In this document: piece after piece, positions 35,539 through 42,803 of the stretch
Position numbering within the stretch: position 1 is the first letter of the stretch
How the letters are laid out: every line of letters starts with the position of its first letter
Origin: Limnoglobus roseus
GTDB lineage: Bacteria; Planctomycetota; Planctomycetia; Gemmatales; Gemmataceae
Direction of reading: 5' to 3'
DNA: 64,000 nucleotides
Assembly (NCBI RefSeq): GCF_008254045.1
Contig: NZ_CP042425.1
Span: forward strand, 4,774,001-4,838,000
Translations under genes and position numbers: made by a program
The notes under the pieces: model-generated
What the model was told of the DNA's origin: nothing
Database searches by the model: none
The model's input: only the letters and a program-made list of their open reading frames with translations

Positions 35539-35788
35539 CGTTGGAAGCGTGCCGTCGCGGCCGGCGTTCGGAATCGAGACCGCTGATGCTCCGATGTTCC
35601 GTCGGGGCGAGAGGTTTCTGTCCCGTTCGTTCCCGAAGTCGTTGCTCTTGGGCCGTCCGGACCCCTGGGTTGGGCTGCCTGAGCCAACGCCGTTCCGCCC
35701 AACCCAGGGGTCCGGACGGCTTGGTGAACGCCTTCGGTCGTGCGTTGAAGTCGAGGCCGGCGTCAGCCCGCGGCGGCCGCTTCCAATG
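35539..35788 (+). ncRNA. Retron RNA copy 2 (msr-msd)
   Basis: 250 bases, tandem with copy 1. The outer arms (35539-35577 and 35751-35788) pair with small bulges and several G-U pairs. The central block 35576-35651 is identical to copy 1 at 73 of 76 positions; the small hairpin reads GCTCCGA / TCGGGGC, where a C-G pair replaces the U-A pair of copy 1. The msd stem is a perfect 24 bp (35652-35675 with 35697-35720) of different sequence from copy 1. The same 31-base 3' block is at 35723-35753. It ends 17 bases before the SWIM gene start. Confidence 0.82.
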
Positions 35789-35805
35789 ATCCACAAGGAC
35801 CGCCG

Positions 35806-37497
35806 ATGAACTTCGCGCAAGCCTACCTCGGCCGCAGCGGCGTCCGCAGTCGCGGCGAGAACCTGTCGCTGGCGTTCGCCCCCAACCTGCGGCGGGATCG
35901 GGTGTCATTCGTCGGCAACCTCAAAGACCCGCTCCGCTTCCGCGAGGCCGTCAGTGCCTTGCACGCCGTCGTCGTCAGCGACCTGAAGTTCAAGCCGAAG
36001 GACCGCTCGGCGTACCAGGCGTACCTGAAGCGGGTACAGGCCCGCGAGGCGTCGATCCGGCAACTCGCCTTCCAGACTGCCCGCAAGGAGTTGCTCGACC
36101 GCCCCGAGGAACCGCTGTCGCCGGACCTGGAGCGGCAGTTCGACGGCCTGCGGGCCAAGTATTGGGGAGCACGACAGAAGTATTCGAACTACCTGGCCCA
36201 GAACGACCCAGCTCTGTTCCGCATCCTGGTGCCGTGCGATCCGGTCATCACCGTCGCGCCGGACGTGTTGTTCTTCGAGTGCTTTAGCAAGGACGAGTCG
36301 AGCTACGGCTGCCTGACGGCCGACCGTGACGCCTTCGAGGAGAGCCAGGGCACAGCACTCGGTACCACGAACGTCGATTACTCGCTGCCGCTGTACGAGG
36401 AGTTCCAACGGCTGCGGACGTACCGTCGCACAGAGTTCGCGATCGACCCGTCCGGGTTTGAGGTCGCCACCGAGGGGTCGGCCGACTTCCGCGAGGAGAA
36501 GATCGACCTACCGCCGGCGTGGCTCCGCGGGTTCATGCAGTTGCAGGCGGCCATGAGTCTGCCGATGCGGAAGGTGACGGTCAGCCGTGAGGGGTTGTAC
36601 AACCTGCTGGCCTACTTGAAGAAACACCGTGCCCGGAAGAGTCCGCGGTCCGTGCGGTTCGAGTTGAACCCCGGGTCGCCGGTCGAACTCGTGATCGAGC
36701 CGTGGGAGGCCCGCATCACCTTGCACGATCACCCCTACGCCGGTGATAAGTCGGAGACGATCCGCGTCTGGGGCCGGGACCGCCTGCTGACGCTCGCCCG
36801 CCTACTGTCGATCGCCGACGGGGCCGACGTGTTCCTGATGGGGACCGGTCTTCCGAGCTTCTGGAGCGTCCGCCTCGGCGGGATGCGGTTCCTCCTCGGC
36901 CTGTCCGGATGGACGGCCAACGACTGGACGAGCGGCGGCGGGGCGCTGGCCGACCTGGCCCCGCCGGTCGAGCCGAGTGAGGACCTGCTCGGTGACGTCG
37001 CCACGGCGTTCCGCGAGTCGCCGACGCGGACGTTCGCCCAGGTGCAGCAGCGGACCGGGGCCACGCCCGCCCTCGTCGCGGCCGGGCTGAACCGCTTCGC
37101 CCTGCTCGGCCAACTGGTCAACGACCTGGCCGGCGGCGTCTACCGCTGGCGGCAAATCCTGCCGGTCGAGGCGTCGCTCAAACAGGTGCGATTCGACAGC
37201 CCGGAGGCCGCGGCCGCTCGCGAGATCGTGGCCCGCGGTGGGGCAAAAGTGAAGCGCGACGACACCGTCGCCGGTCTGCGGTCGCTCGTCGGGCAGGCAG
37301 ACGGCAAGGACGTGGAAGCCCTGCTGGACGCCGACGACAAGATCATCCGCGGCCAGTGCAGTTGTTCCCACTACTTCCGGTTCAAGTTGCGGGCCGGCCC
37401 GTGTCGCCACATGCAGGCCCTTCGCCGGGCGGCGTTCGGCGAGCGGCCGGTGGGCACGGTCGAGCAATGGTTCCGGTCACTGCGCGGCGGCCTATGA
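35806..37497 (+). CDS. Winged-helix/SWIM zinc-finger protein of the retron cluster
   Basis: 563 residues, ATG with AAGGA eight bases upstream. The N-terminal 380 residues are of unknown fold. A winged-helix-like stretch covers about 397-450 (FRESPTRTFAQVQQRTGATPALV then a wing ending VYRWRQIL). A SWIM zinc finger follows at 518-535: Cys518-x-Cys520, Cys533-x-His535, all four ligands present. SWIM domains bind DNA or protein. In retrons of this layout it is an accessory gene, presumably sensing or binding the msDNA. Neighbours: two retron RNAs before it, RT gene 18 bases after. Closest known idea is the WHSWIM gene of ARM/WHSWIM retrons (recalled, not checked). Confidence 0.85.
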   Translation: MNFAQAYLGRSGVRSRGENLSLAFAPNLRRDRVSFVGNLKDPLRFREAVSALHAVVVSDLKFKPKDRSAYQAYLKRVQAREASIRQLAFQTARKELLDRPEEPLSPDLERQFDGLRAKYWGARQKYSNYLAQNDPALFRILVPCDPVITVAPDVLFFECFSKDESSYGCLTADRDAFEESQGTALGTTNVDYSLPLYEEFQRLRTYRRTEFAIDPSGFEVATEGSADFREEKIDLPPAWLRGFMQLQAAMSLPMRKVTVSREGLYNLLAYLKKHRARKSPRSVRFELNPGSPVELVIEPWEARITLHDHPYAGDKSETIRVWGRDRLLTLARLLSIADGADVFLMGTGLPSFWSVRLGGMRFLLGLSGWTANDWTSGGGALADLAPPVEPSEDLLGDVATAFRESPTRTFAQVQQRTGATPALVAAGLNRFALLGQLVNDLAGGVYRWRQILPVEASLKQVRFDSPEAAAAREIVARGGAKVKRDDTVAGLRSLVGQADGKDVEALLDADDKIIRGQCSCSHYFRFKLRAGPCRHMQALRRAAFGERPVGTVEQWFRSLRGGL

Positions 37498-37515
37498 GTT
37501 CTCGCGGGAGCGGTC

Positions 37516-39126
37516 ATGGGGTTCTGGGATTTCCTGCCGAAGCTCTTCAAGCCGGTCCCATCGGAATCGCCGCCGCCGTCGCCGTCGCCCATTCCGGCGG
37601 AACCGGTCGCGGAGACGTTCGTCCCGGTCCCGCCCATGCCAGTCGCCGAACCGCCGGCCGCTCCCCCACCGGGGCCAATTGCCGTCGCGCCGCCACCGGC
37701 CGCACCGAGTTTCCTGCCGATCACCCGCGACGACCTGTTGAAGCAAGGCGAGGAAGTCCGCCGTACGACGGGGTGGATGTTCTTCGGCCGCCGCGACCTG
37801 ATCCCGCCGACGAGCGACCCGCGGACGCTGCTCATCGACCGCGGCATGGTCACGCAGGGCCTACTCACGCCGGACGAACTGGCCGAGATGCACCGCGTCG
37901 GCGACGAGCACGCGAAGCACGCCGACCGGTTCCGGCAGATCACGATCAAAGCCGGGCAGACCGCCGACCAAGCCGTCGAGGCGGACCGGGCGGCTCGGGT
38001 CGCGATCAAGGCCCAGAAAAAGGCCGCGGCCGCAGCCTTCAAACAGACCCGGGCGGACGCAGTCGCGGTCCGTCGGGCCACCGACATTATCTTCGTCGGC
38101 CGCGATGTCTCGGCCATGATGAACGACCGCTCTAGCGACGCGGAACGGCTCAAGGCCGCCGGGCTGCCGGTCTTGCACACGCCGTCCGACCTAGCGGCGG
38201 CTCTCGGCCTGGCGATCCCGCAGTTGCGGTGGCTGTGCTTCCATACGGAGGTCGCCACGCGGCCGCACTACGTGCAGTTCGAGGTGCCGAAGAAAGCCGG
38301 CGGCACGCGGACGCTCGCCGCCCCGCACGCGAAGCTGGCCGCCGCCCAGGAGTGGGTGCTCGCCAACGTCCTGGCAAAGTTGCCGACCGAAGAGCCCGCC
38401 CACGGTTTCGTCCCCGGCCGCTCGACCGTGACGAACGCCCTCCCGCACGCCGGCCGCGATGTCGTAGTCAACGTCGACCTTGAAGGCTTTTTCCCCGCCG
38501 TGCGATTCCCCCGCGTGCGGCACCTATTCCGCCGCCTCGGCTACTCGGGGGCGGTGGCCACCCTGCTCGCGCTGCTGGGCACCGAGTGCTCGCGGAAGCG
38601 GGTCGTCTACGACAAGCAGACCTACTTCGTAGCGATCGGCCCGCGGTCTTTGCCACAAGGCGCGTGCACCAGCCCCGCGGTGTCGAACCAGATCGCCCGC
38701 CGGCTGGACCGGCGGCTGGCTGGGTTGGCGAAGAAGCTGGACTGGGCGTACACCCGGTACGCCGACGACCTGACCTTCTCCGCCCCGCCGGGCCACCGCG
38801 AACAGGTCGGGTACCTGCTGGCCCGCGTCCGGCACATGGCCGCGGCCGAGGGCTTCGCCCTGAACGCGAAGAAGACTCGCGTGCAGCGGCCCGAGAGCCG
38901 GCAGGCGGTGACGGGGCTGGTCGTGAATGCCGCCCCGGCCGTGCCGCGGGACGTGGTGCGGCGGGTACGGGCTATCCTGCATCGCGCGAAGCACGAGGGC
39001 CTGGACGCCCAGAACCGGACCGGCCACCCGAACTTCCGCGGCTGGGTCGAGGGTATGATCGCGTACGTGGCGATGGTCAAGCCTACGCAGGGTGAAGCCC
39101 TCCGGAAGCAGTACACCGCCCTTTAA
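37516..39126 (+). CDS. Retron reverse transcriptase
   Basis: 536 residues. An N-terminal extension (1-235) has a Pro-rich segment (about 18-75) and a long helical part; then comes the RT domain: HGFVPGRSTVTNALPH with the retron-specific NAxxH (307-311), Asp321 in DLEGFF, LPQGACTSPAVSN, catalytic YADD at 415-418, and VTG (465-467, VTGLVVN), the second retron hallmark. Presence of both NAxxH and VTG separates it from group II intron RTs and DGR RTs. All three catalytic Asp positions appear intact. It should extend msDNA from the two upstream RNAs, priming from the 2'-OH of an msr guanosine. Last gene of the cluster; GGGAG lies seven bases before the ATG. Confidence 0.93.
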   Translation: MGFWDFLPKLFKPVPSESPPPSPSPIPAEPVAETFVPVPPMPVAEPPAAPPPGPIAVAPPPAAPSFLPITRDDLLKQGEEVRRTTGWMFFGRRDLIPPTSDPRTLLIDRGMVTQGLLTPDELAEMHRVGDEHAKHADRFRQITIKAGQTADQAVEADRAARVAIKAQKKAAAAAFKQTRADAVAVRRATDIIFVGRDVSAMMNDRSSDAERLKAAGLPVLHTPSDLAAALGLAIPQLRWLCFHTEVATRPHYVQFEVPKKAGGTRTLAAPHAKLAAAQEWVLANVLAKLPTEEPAHGFVPGRSTVTNALPHAGRDVVVNVDLEGFFPAVRFPRVRHLFRRLGYSGAVATLLALLGTECSRKRVVYDKQTYFVAIGPRSLPQGACTSPAVSNQIARRLDRRLAGLAKKLDWAYTRYADDLTFSAPPGHREQVGYLLARVRHMAAAEGFALNAKKTRVQRPESRQAVTGLVVNAAPAVPRDVVRRVRAILHRAKHEGLDAQNRTGHPNFRGWVEGMIAYVAMVKPTQGEALRKQYTAL

Positions 39127-39432
39127 TCCAGGTAAGTACCGGCACGCCCGAAGGGTAAGTCGCAGAGCCTGAGTAGCCCTCACTCGCCCGTGGGAGAAAG
39201 GTAGATGGGCCGCAGCGCGGAACGGTCCCGGTCGGGCGACAAGGCAAAGCGGCGCGAACGAGCGTCCCGTCCACATGTACCACCTGCACGAGCTTGTCCG
39301 CGGCCTCGTTCGCCTACACGCCAAGGCAATACTCAATCGCGAGCCTTCGACTCTGTCCAGAAGTTCGTCTCGTGGCCGCGGCCAATCGTGTACAAGGGCG
39401 AAATGGCATGACGTTGCAGGCACAGCAAGCGG
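39127..39432. other. Intergenic region downstream of the retron RT
   Basis: 306 bases between the convergent RT and DinB-like genes. A possible short frame starts at 39205 (ATG after GAGAAAGG, MGRSAERSRSGDKAKRRERA) and would make 68 basic residues, but I cannot support it. No clear hairpin terminator. Unassigned. Confidence 0.35.
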
Positions 39433-39945
39433 TCAACTGGCGGTGGGGTCCGGTGTAGGACTTGGCTCGACGTGCCGGTCCTCGTGCGGCTCGGCCTCCC
39501 TCGCGAAAGTGATGAACTCCGTGCTGACTGCCGACCCGCCAGCTCGACCGAGGACCTTGGCGATCTGTCCGCGGTGATACGGCCCGTGGGTGACGACCTG
39601 CGTGAGGATGTCCAGGACCGGTGTGACGAACTCCTGCCCCTGGCTGGTGCGGTACCGGACCGCCCCGGTCGGCGGGCCTTCGCTGAGCCGTCCGACGAAG
39701 GTCCGGTAGCCGGCCTCGTTCTCGGCCGCCAGGGCCTCGCACTCGCCCAGACTCAGGGCCGGCCAGACCGAGTGGCGCGGCTCTCGCTTCTCCAGCCGGG
39801 CCAACCATACGTGCTCGGCGGCGAGCACGTGGGCCAGCAACGGCAGGGCCTCGGCGTGGGCGGCGGGCGTCCCGCGGAGGGCCTCCAGCACCCGCTGGTC
39901 GGACCAGGCCGTGTAGCGAAACATCCTCGCTAAATACGCCCTCAT
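39433..39945 (-). CDS. DinB-family four-helix protein
   Basis: 170 residues, typical of DinB/YfiT proteins. Opening RAYLARMFRYTAWSDQRVLEAL, metal ligand His in LAHVLAAEHVWLARL, and the distal pair HGPYHRGQIA give the three-His nickel/zinc site of the superfamily. Members are metal-dependent thiol S-transferases or of unknown role; the E. coli name comes from DNA-damage induction in Bacillus. A Pro-rich C-terminal tail (PSPTPDPTAS) is extra. Third in a same-strand row after the GNAT and methyltransferase genes. Confidence 0.82.
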   Translation of the reverse strand: MRAYLARMFRYTAWSDQRVLEALRGTPAAHAEALPLLAHVLAAEHVWLARLEKREPRHSVWPALSLGECEALAAENEAGYRTFVGRLSEGPPTGAVRYRTSQGQEFVTPVLDILTQVVTHGPYHRGQIAKVLGRAGGSAVSTEFITFAREAEPHEDRHVEPSPTPDPTAS

Positions 39946-40006
39946 CCCACACCCTCTGCCATCGAACAGGGGATTCTCTCTACCCCCAGATTGCTACCAA
40001 ACGGTT

Positions 40007-41023
40007 TTACGCGACAACGCCCTCGATCACAGACACCGGCGCGCCCGTCGACACGACCCGCGCCAGCCGCCACCCGGCCGCGGTGAGGAGGGCGGCGTAT
40101 TCCTTCTCCGTCCGCTCCTTCCCGCTGGCGATCGCCAGCATCTCCAGGTCGAGCCACTTCCCCGGCGACGGGTCGTTGCCCGGCGGAATGACGATCTCTA
40201 CCAGCACGAGCTTCGCGCCAGCGTTCGCTGTGGCCCGGCAGTTCCGCAGGATTGTCGCGGCCTTATCGTCCGGCCAGTCGTGGATGATGTGCTTGAGAAC
40301 GTAAGCGTCCCCGGCCGGCACGGCCGCGAAGAAGTCGCCGCCCTCGGCCCGGCACCGGCCGCTCAGGCCGGCCGCGGCGATCGCCGGCCCCGCCCCTGCG
40401 GCGACGTGCGGGGCGTCGAACACGACGCCCCGCGGGCTGTGACGTCTCGCCAGGATCGTGCAGAGTAAGTGGCCGTGCCCGCCGCCCACGTCCACGATCG
40501 TGCCGAACGGCGAGAAGTCGTAAGAGGCGGCAACGGCCGGGGCTGCCTGCGTGGAGAACCCGGTCATCCCCTCGTTGAACACTGCCGACTCGGCCGGGCG
40601 TTTGGCGAGGTGATCGAACACCGGCTCGCCGAACACGGCGTCGAACGCGGTCGCGCCGGTGCGGACGGTTTCCATCAGTTGCCCCCACGGCCGCCAACTC
40701 CAGTCGGCCCCGCAGTAGTCGGCGACGGCCCGCATCGACCCCGGCACGCCAGTCCGCAACACCGCGGACAGCGGCGTTTGGCGGAACCGCCCGTCCGCGT
40801 CCTCGGCGAACACCCCGGCGCTGGCGAGCGCCCGCAGTAGGCGGTATAGGCTCGGGGCGTGGGTGTTCGTCTCGGCGGCCAGATCGGCGACGGCCCGCGG
40901 CCCGGCGGCGAGGGCGTCGGCCAGCCGCAACTTGGCGGCGACGGACAAGGCCATCGCGACCCATTTGCCGAAGATCATCTGGGTGACGACCGCTTCGGGC
41001 GGTAGTGGTGCGTTCTCGGACAC
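40007..41023 (-). CDS. O-methyltransferase (acetylserotonin/plant-type family)
   Basis: 338 residues from the GTG at 41023 (GAGGG upstream with good spacing). N-terminal dimerisation helices (MIFGKWVAMALSVAAKLRLADAL), then the SAM-binding domain with motif I VDVGGGHGHLL, FDAPHVAAGA, GGDFFAAVPAGDAYVLKHIIHDWPDD (catalytic His-Asp of the family) and a C-terminal VLVEIVIPPGND. Methylates hydroxyl groups of small phenolic or secondary-metabolite substrates; which one is unknown. Cytoplasmic. A 116-base gap separates it from the GNAT gene upstream. Confidence 0.85.
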   Translation of the reverse strand: MSENAPLPPEAVVTQMIFGKWVAMALSVAAKLRLADALAAGPRAVADLAAETNTHAPSLYRLLRALASAGVFAEDADGRFRQTPLSAVLRTGVPGSMRAVADYCGADWSWRPWGQLMETVRTGATAFDAVFGEPVFDHLAKRPAESAVFNEGMTGFSTQAAPAVAASYDFSPFGTIVDVGGGHGHLLCTILARRHSPRGVVFDAPHVAAGAGPAIAAAGLSGRCRAEGGDFFAAVPAGDAYVLKHIIHDWPDDKAATILRNCRATANAGAKLVLVEIVIPPGNDPSPGKWLDLEMLAIASGKERTEKEYAALLTAAGWRLARVVSTGAPVSVIEGVVA

Positions 41024-41139
41024 GGTGATCCCTCACGGCGGAGTTGTGAGCGAAGGGAAAGTATCGGCCGCCGGGCTGTGCGCGTCGAGGGCTTTGCCGG
41101 ATTTCACAGATCGACGCGGGATCCGCAAAAACCGGCGGC

Positions 41140-41637
41140 TCAACCGGAAGAGGTTCTAACCGGGGCGGCCAGGATACGTTCCATGCGGTAGTTGGCGAGT
41201 GCTATGCCGTGGATGATTACCTGTTGTTCGGCCTGCGTGACAAACTCGTGCCGCTCGAAGAACGGCCGGGCGGTGACGCTGACCTCGGCGAACAGACGCC
41301 CGATCCTGGCGCGAACGGCCTCTTCGATAAGCACGCCCATCAGGGCCGCTCCGACCCCGCGCCGCTGGTGGTCGGCGTGGACGAAGAACCGATCGACGTG
41401 CCCGTTCGGTTCCAGGTCGGCGAAGCCGACGATCTGCCCCTCCGCTTCCGCCACGACTGCAAACCGGTCGGCCAGTGTCGCCCAACGGGCGGCGTTCATC
41501 TCGGGCGGCGCCCACGCTCGAAGTTGCTCCGGCGTGTAGTCGCGAGCGTTTACCCGGTGAACTGTATCCCGGAACAGGGCGAACAGCACGGCTACGTCCG
41601 CGGACCGGAACGGCCGGATGGCGATCGGCGAACTCAC
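41140..41637 (-). CDS. GNAT-family N-acetyltransferase
   Basis: 165 residues from the GTG at 41637. GNAT fold: IAIRPFRSADVAVLFALFRD, EGQIVGFADLEPNGHVDRFFVHADHQRRGVGAALM with the acetyl-CoA pyrophosphate loop QRRGVGA, and the ARPFFERHEFV motif typical of this subgroup (PhnO/YafP-like). The acceptor is unknown. Upstream lies a gene-poor AT-rich stretch. Confidence 0.87.
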   Translation of the reverse strand: MSSPIAIRPFRSADVAVLFALFRDTVHRVNARDYTPEQLRAWAPPEMNAARWATLADRFAVVAEAEGQIVGFADLEPNGHVDRFFVHADHQRRGVGAALMGVLIEEAVRARIGRLFAEVSVTARPFFERHEFVTQAEQQVIIHGIALANYRMERILAAPVRTSSG

Positions 41638-42251
41638 GGGCGGGCCCAGACCGACCGAGCACGGCGGCCGTCAAACTCAACTGCGTCCGATGGCATCACA
41701 TCTCTCTAACGGGAACAGACAGCCATGACGTCTACGGCCGATCATTTGTGAAAGCTGTCATTGGCTGTGTTGATCCCAAAACGAAAAGGTACACACTATG
41801 AAACATCAATTGTTAAACATCTCAAGACAAATGATCACCTGATATTCCCGTAAATTCGATACGTCTATCTTGATCTTCCACTCAGATGAACGATATATCT
41901 GAGCAACCACTCAGACTAATCGTGAAGGCTCCGTAGCGAGCTGTCGATGAGCGAGTGCCTGGGCCGTAACGGCCATTCGTCCAAAGTCGTGCCGGGGGAC
42001 TTCGGCCCGATCCCGTCGGGCACGCCCCGCGACCGGGACGGCCCGTTCGAGCCGCCGCTCGTCGCCGAGCACCCACGGCGGCGGACGGGTTCGACGACGT
42101 GGGCGAGGTGGGGTTCGGGGCTATTGACCGTTAACTGGCCGCGCCGTGGCGGGGTGATCCGGTTCAAATTCCCGCAGACAGCGATAAATGGCATTGCTGC
42201 AACCGCGAACAGCTATTCGAACCGAATCCGTGGGGCCGGCCGGAACGAGTC
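41638..42251. other. Gene-poor region, partly AT-rich
   Basis: 614 bases without a supported gene. 41700-41945 is AT-rich and contains a small hairpin (CTCAGAT at 41881 with ATCTGAG ending 41903). 41950-42250 is GC-rich; its frames lack protein-like composition. It separates divergent genes (GNAT minus, NfeD-like plus), so it may hold promoters for both. Confidence 0.4.
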
Positions 42252-42803
42252 ATGGAAACACTCCTGCTGTGGTGCGCCGGCCTCGGCGGCACCGTGATCG
42301 TGGCTCAGATGCTCGCCTCCCTCGTTGGGATCGGCGGCGACCATGACGCCGACGGCGGCGATGCCGACCACCACGACGGTGGGTGGTTCTTCGGCCTGCT
42401 GACGGTCCGCACGGCCGCCGCCGGCGTCACCTTCTTCGGCCTCGGCGGCCTGTCGGCACTCAGCGTCGGGATGGAGGGGCCGGCGGCGACGGCGTTCGCC
42501 GCCTTCTGCGGGTCCGTCGCCGTCATGGCGGTCGCCAAAATCATGGCCGCCTTCCGCCGGCTACAGGACGACGGCACCGTCGATATCGCGGCCGCCGTCG
42601 GCGTGGCCGGCACGGTCTACCTGCGGGTCCCGCCACGGTACAGCGGGCCGGGCAAGGTCACCCTGCGGCTACAAGATCGAACCGTGGAATGCGAGGCGTT
42701 CACGTGGGCCGAGGAGATCGCGACCGGCGGTCCGGTCCGCGTCGTCGCCGTTCTGGGGCCCAACGCGGTCGAAGTCGAACCCCTTTCCGGAGTCGCGTCA
42801 TGA
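42252..42803 (+). CDS. NfeD-like membrane protein, flotillin partner
   Basis: 183 residues. An N-terminal span (LLLWCAGLGGTVIVAQMLASLVG), an Asp/His-rich loop (GGDHDADGGDADHHDGG), two more spans (about 46-66 and 77-100), then a C-terminal OB-fold-like domain (VGVAGTVYLRVPP...GPGKVTLRLQDRTVECEAFT). This is the layout of the NfeD1b/YuaF-type partners that sit before flotillin genes and help organise membrane microdomains. Its stop overlaps the flotillin start (ATGA). Confidence 0.83.
   Translation: METLLLWCAGLGGTVIVAQMLASLVGIGGDHDADGGDADHHDGGWFFGLLTVRTAAAGVTFFGLGGLSALSVGMEGPAATAFAAFCGSVAVMAVAKIMAAFRRLQDDGTVDIAAAVGVAGTVYLRVPPRYSGPGKVTLRLQDRTVECEAFTWAEEIATGGPVRVVAVLGPNAVEVEPLSGVAS

Noticed and set aside
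35293..35788. CRISPR-like or transposon reading of the tandem repeats
   Set aside because: Only two copies of about 240 bases with internal stems and covariation; no spacers of CRISPR size, no transposase and no target duplication.
42150..42185. Second tRNA-like fragment (GGTTCAAATTCCC)
   Set aside because: The T-loop-like string has no pairing stem or acceptor end around it.
41916..42297. Open frames in the gene-poor stretch before the NfeD-like gene
   Set aside because: No ribosome sites, no recognisable composition, and both strands are equally open.
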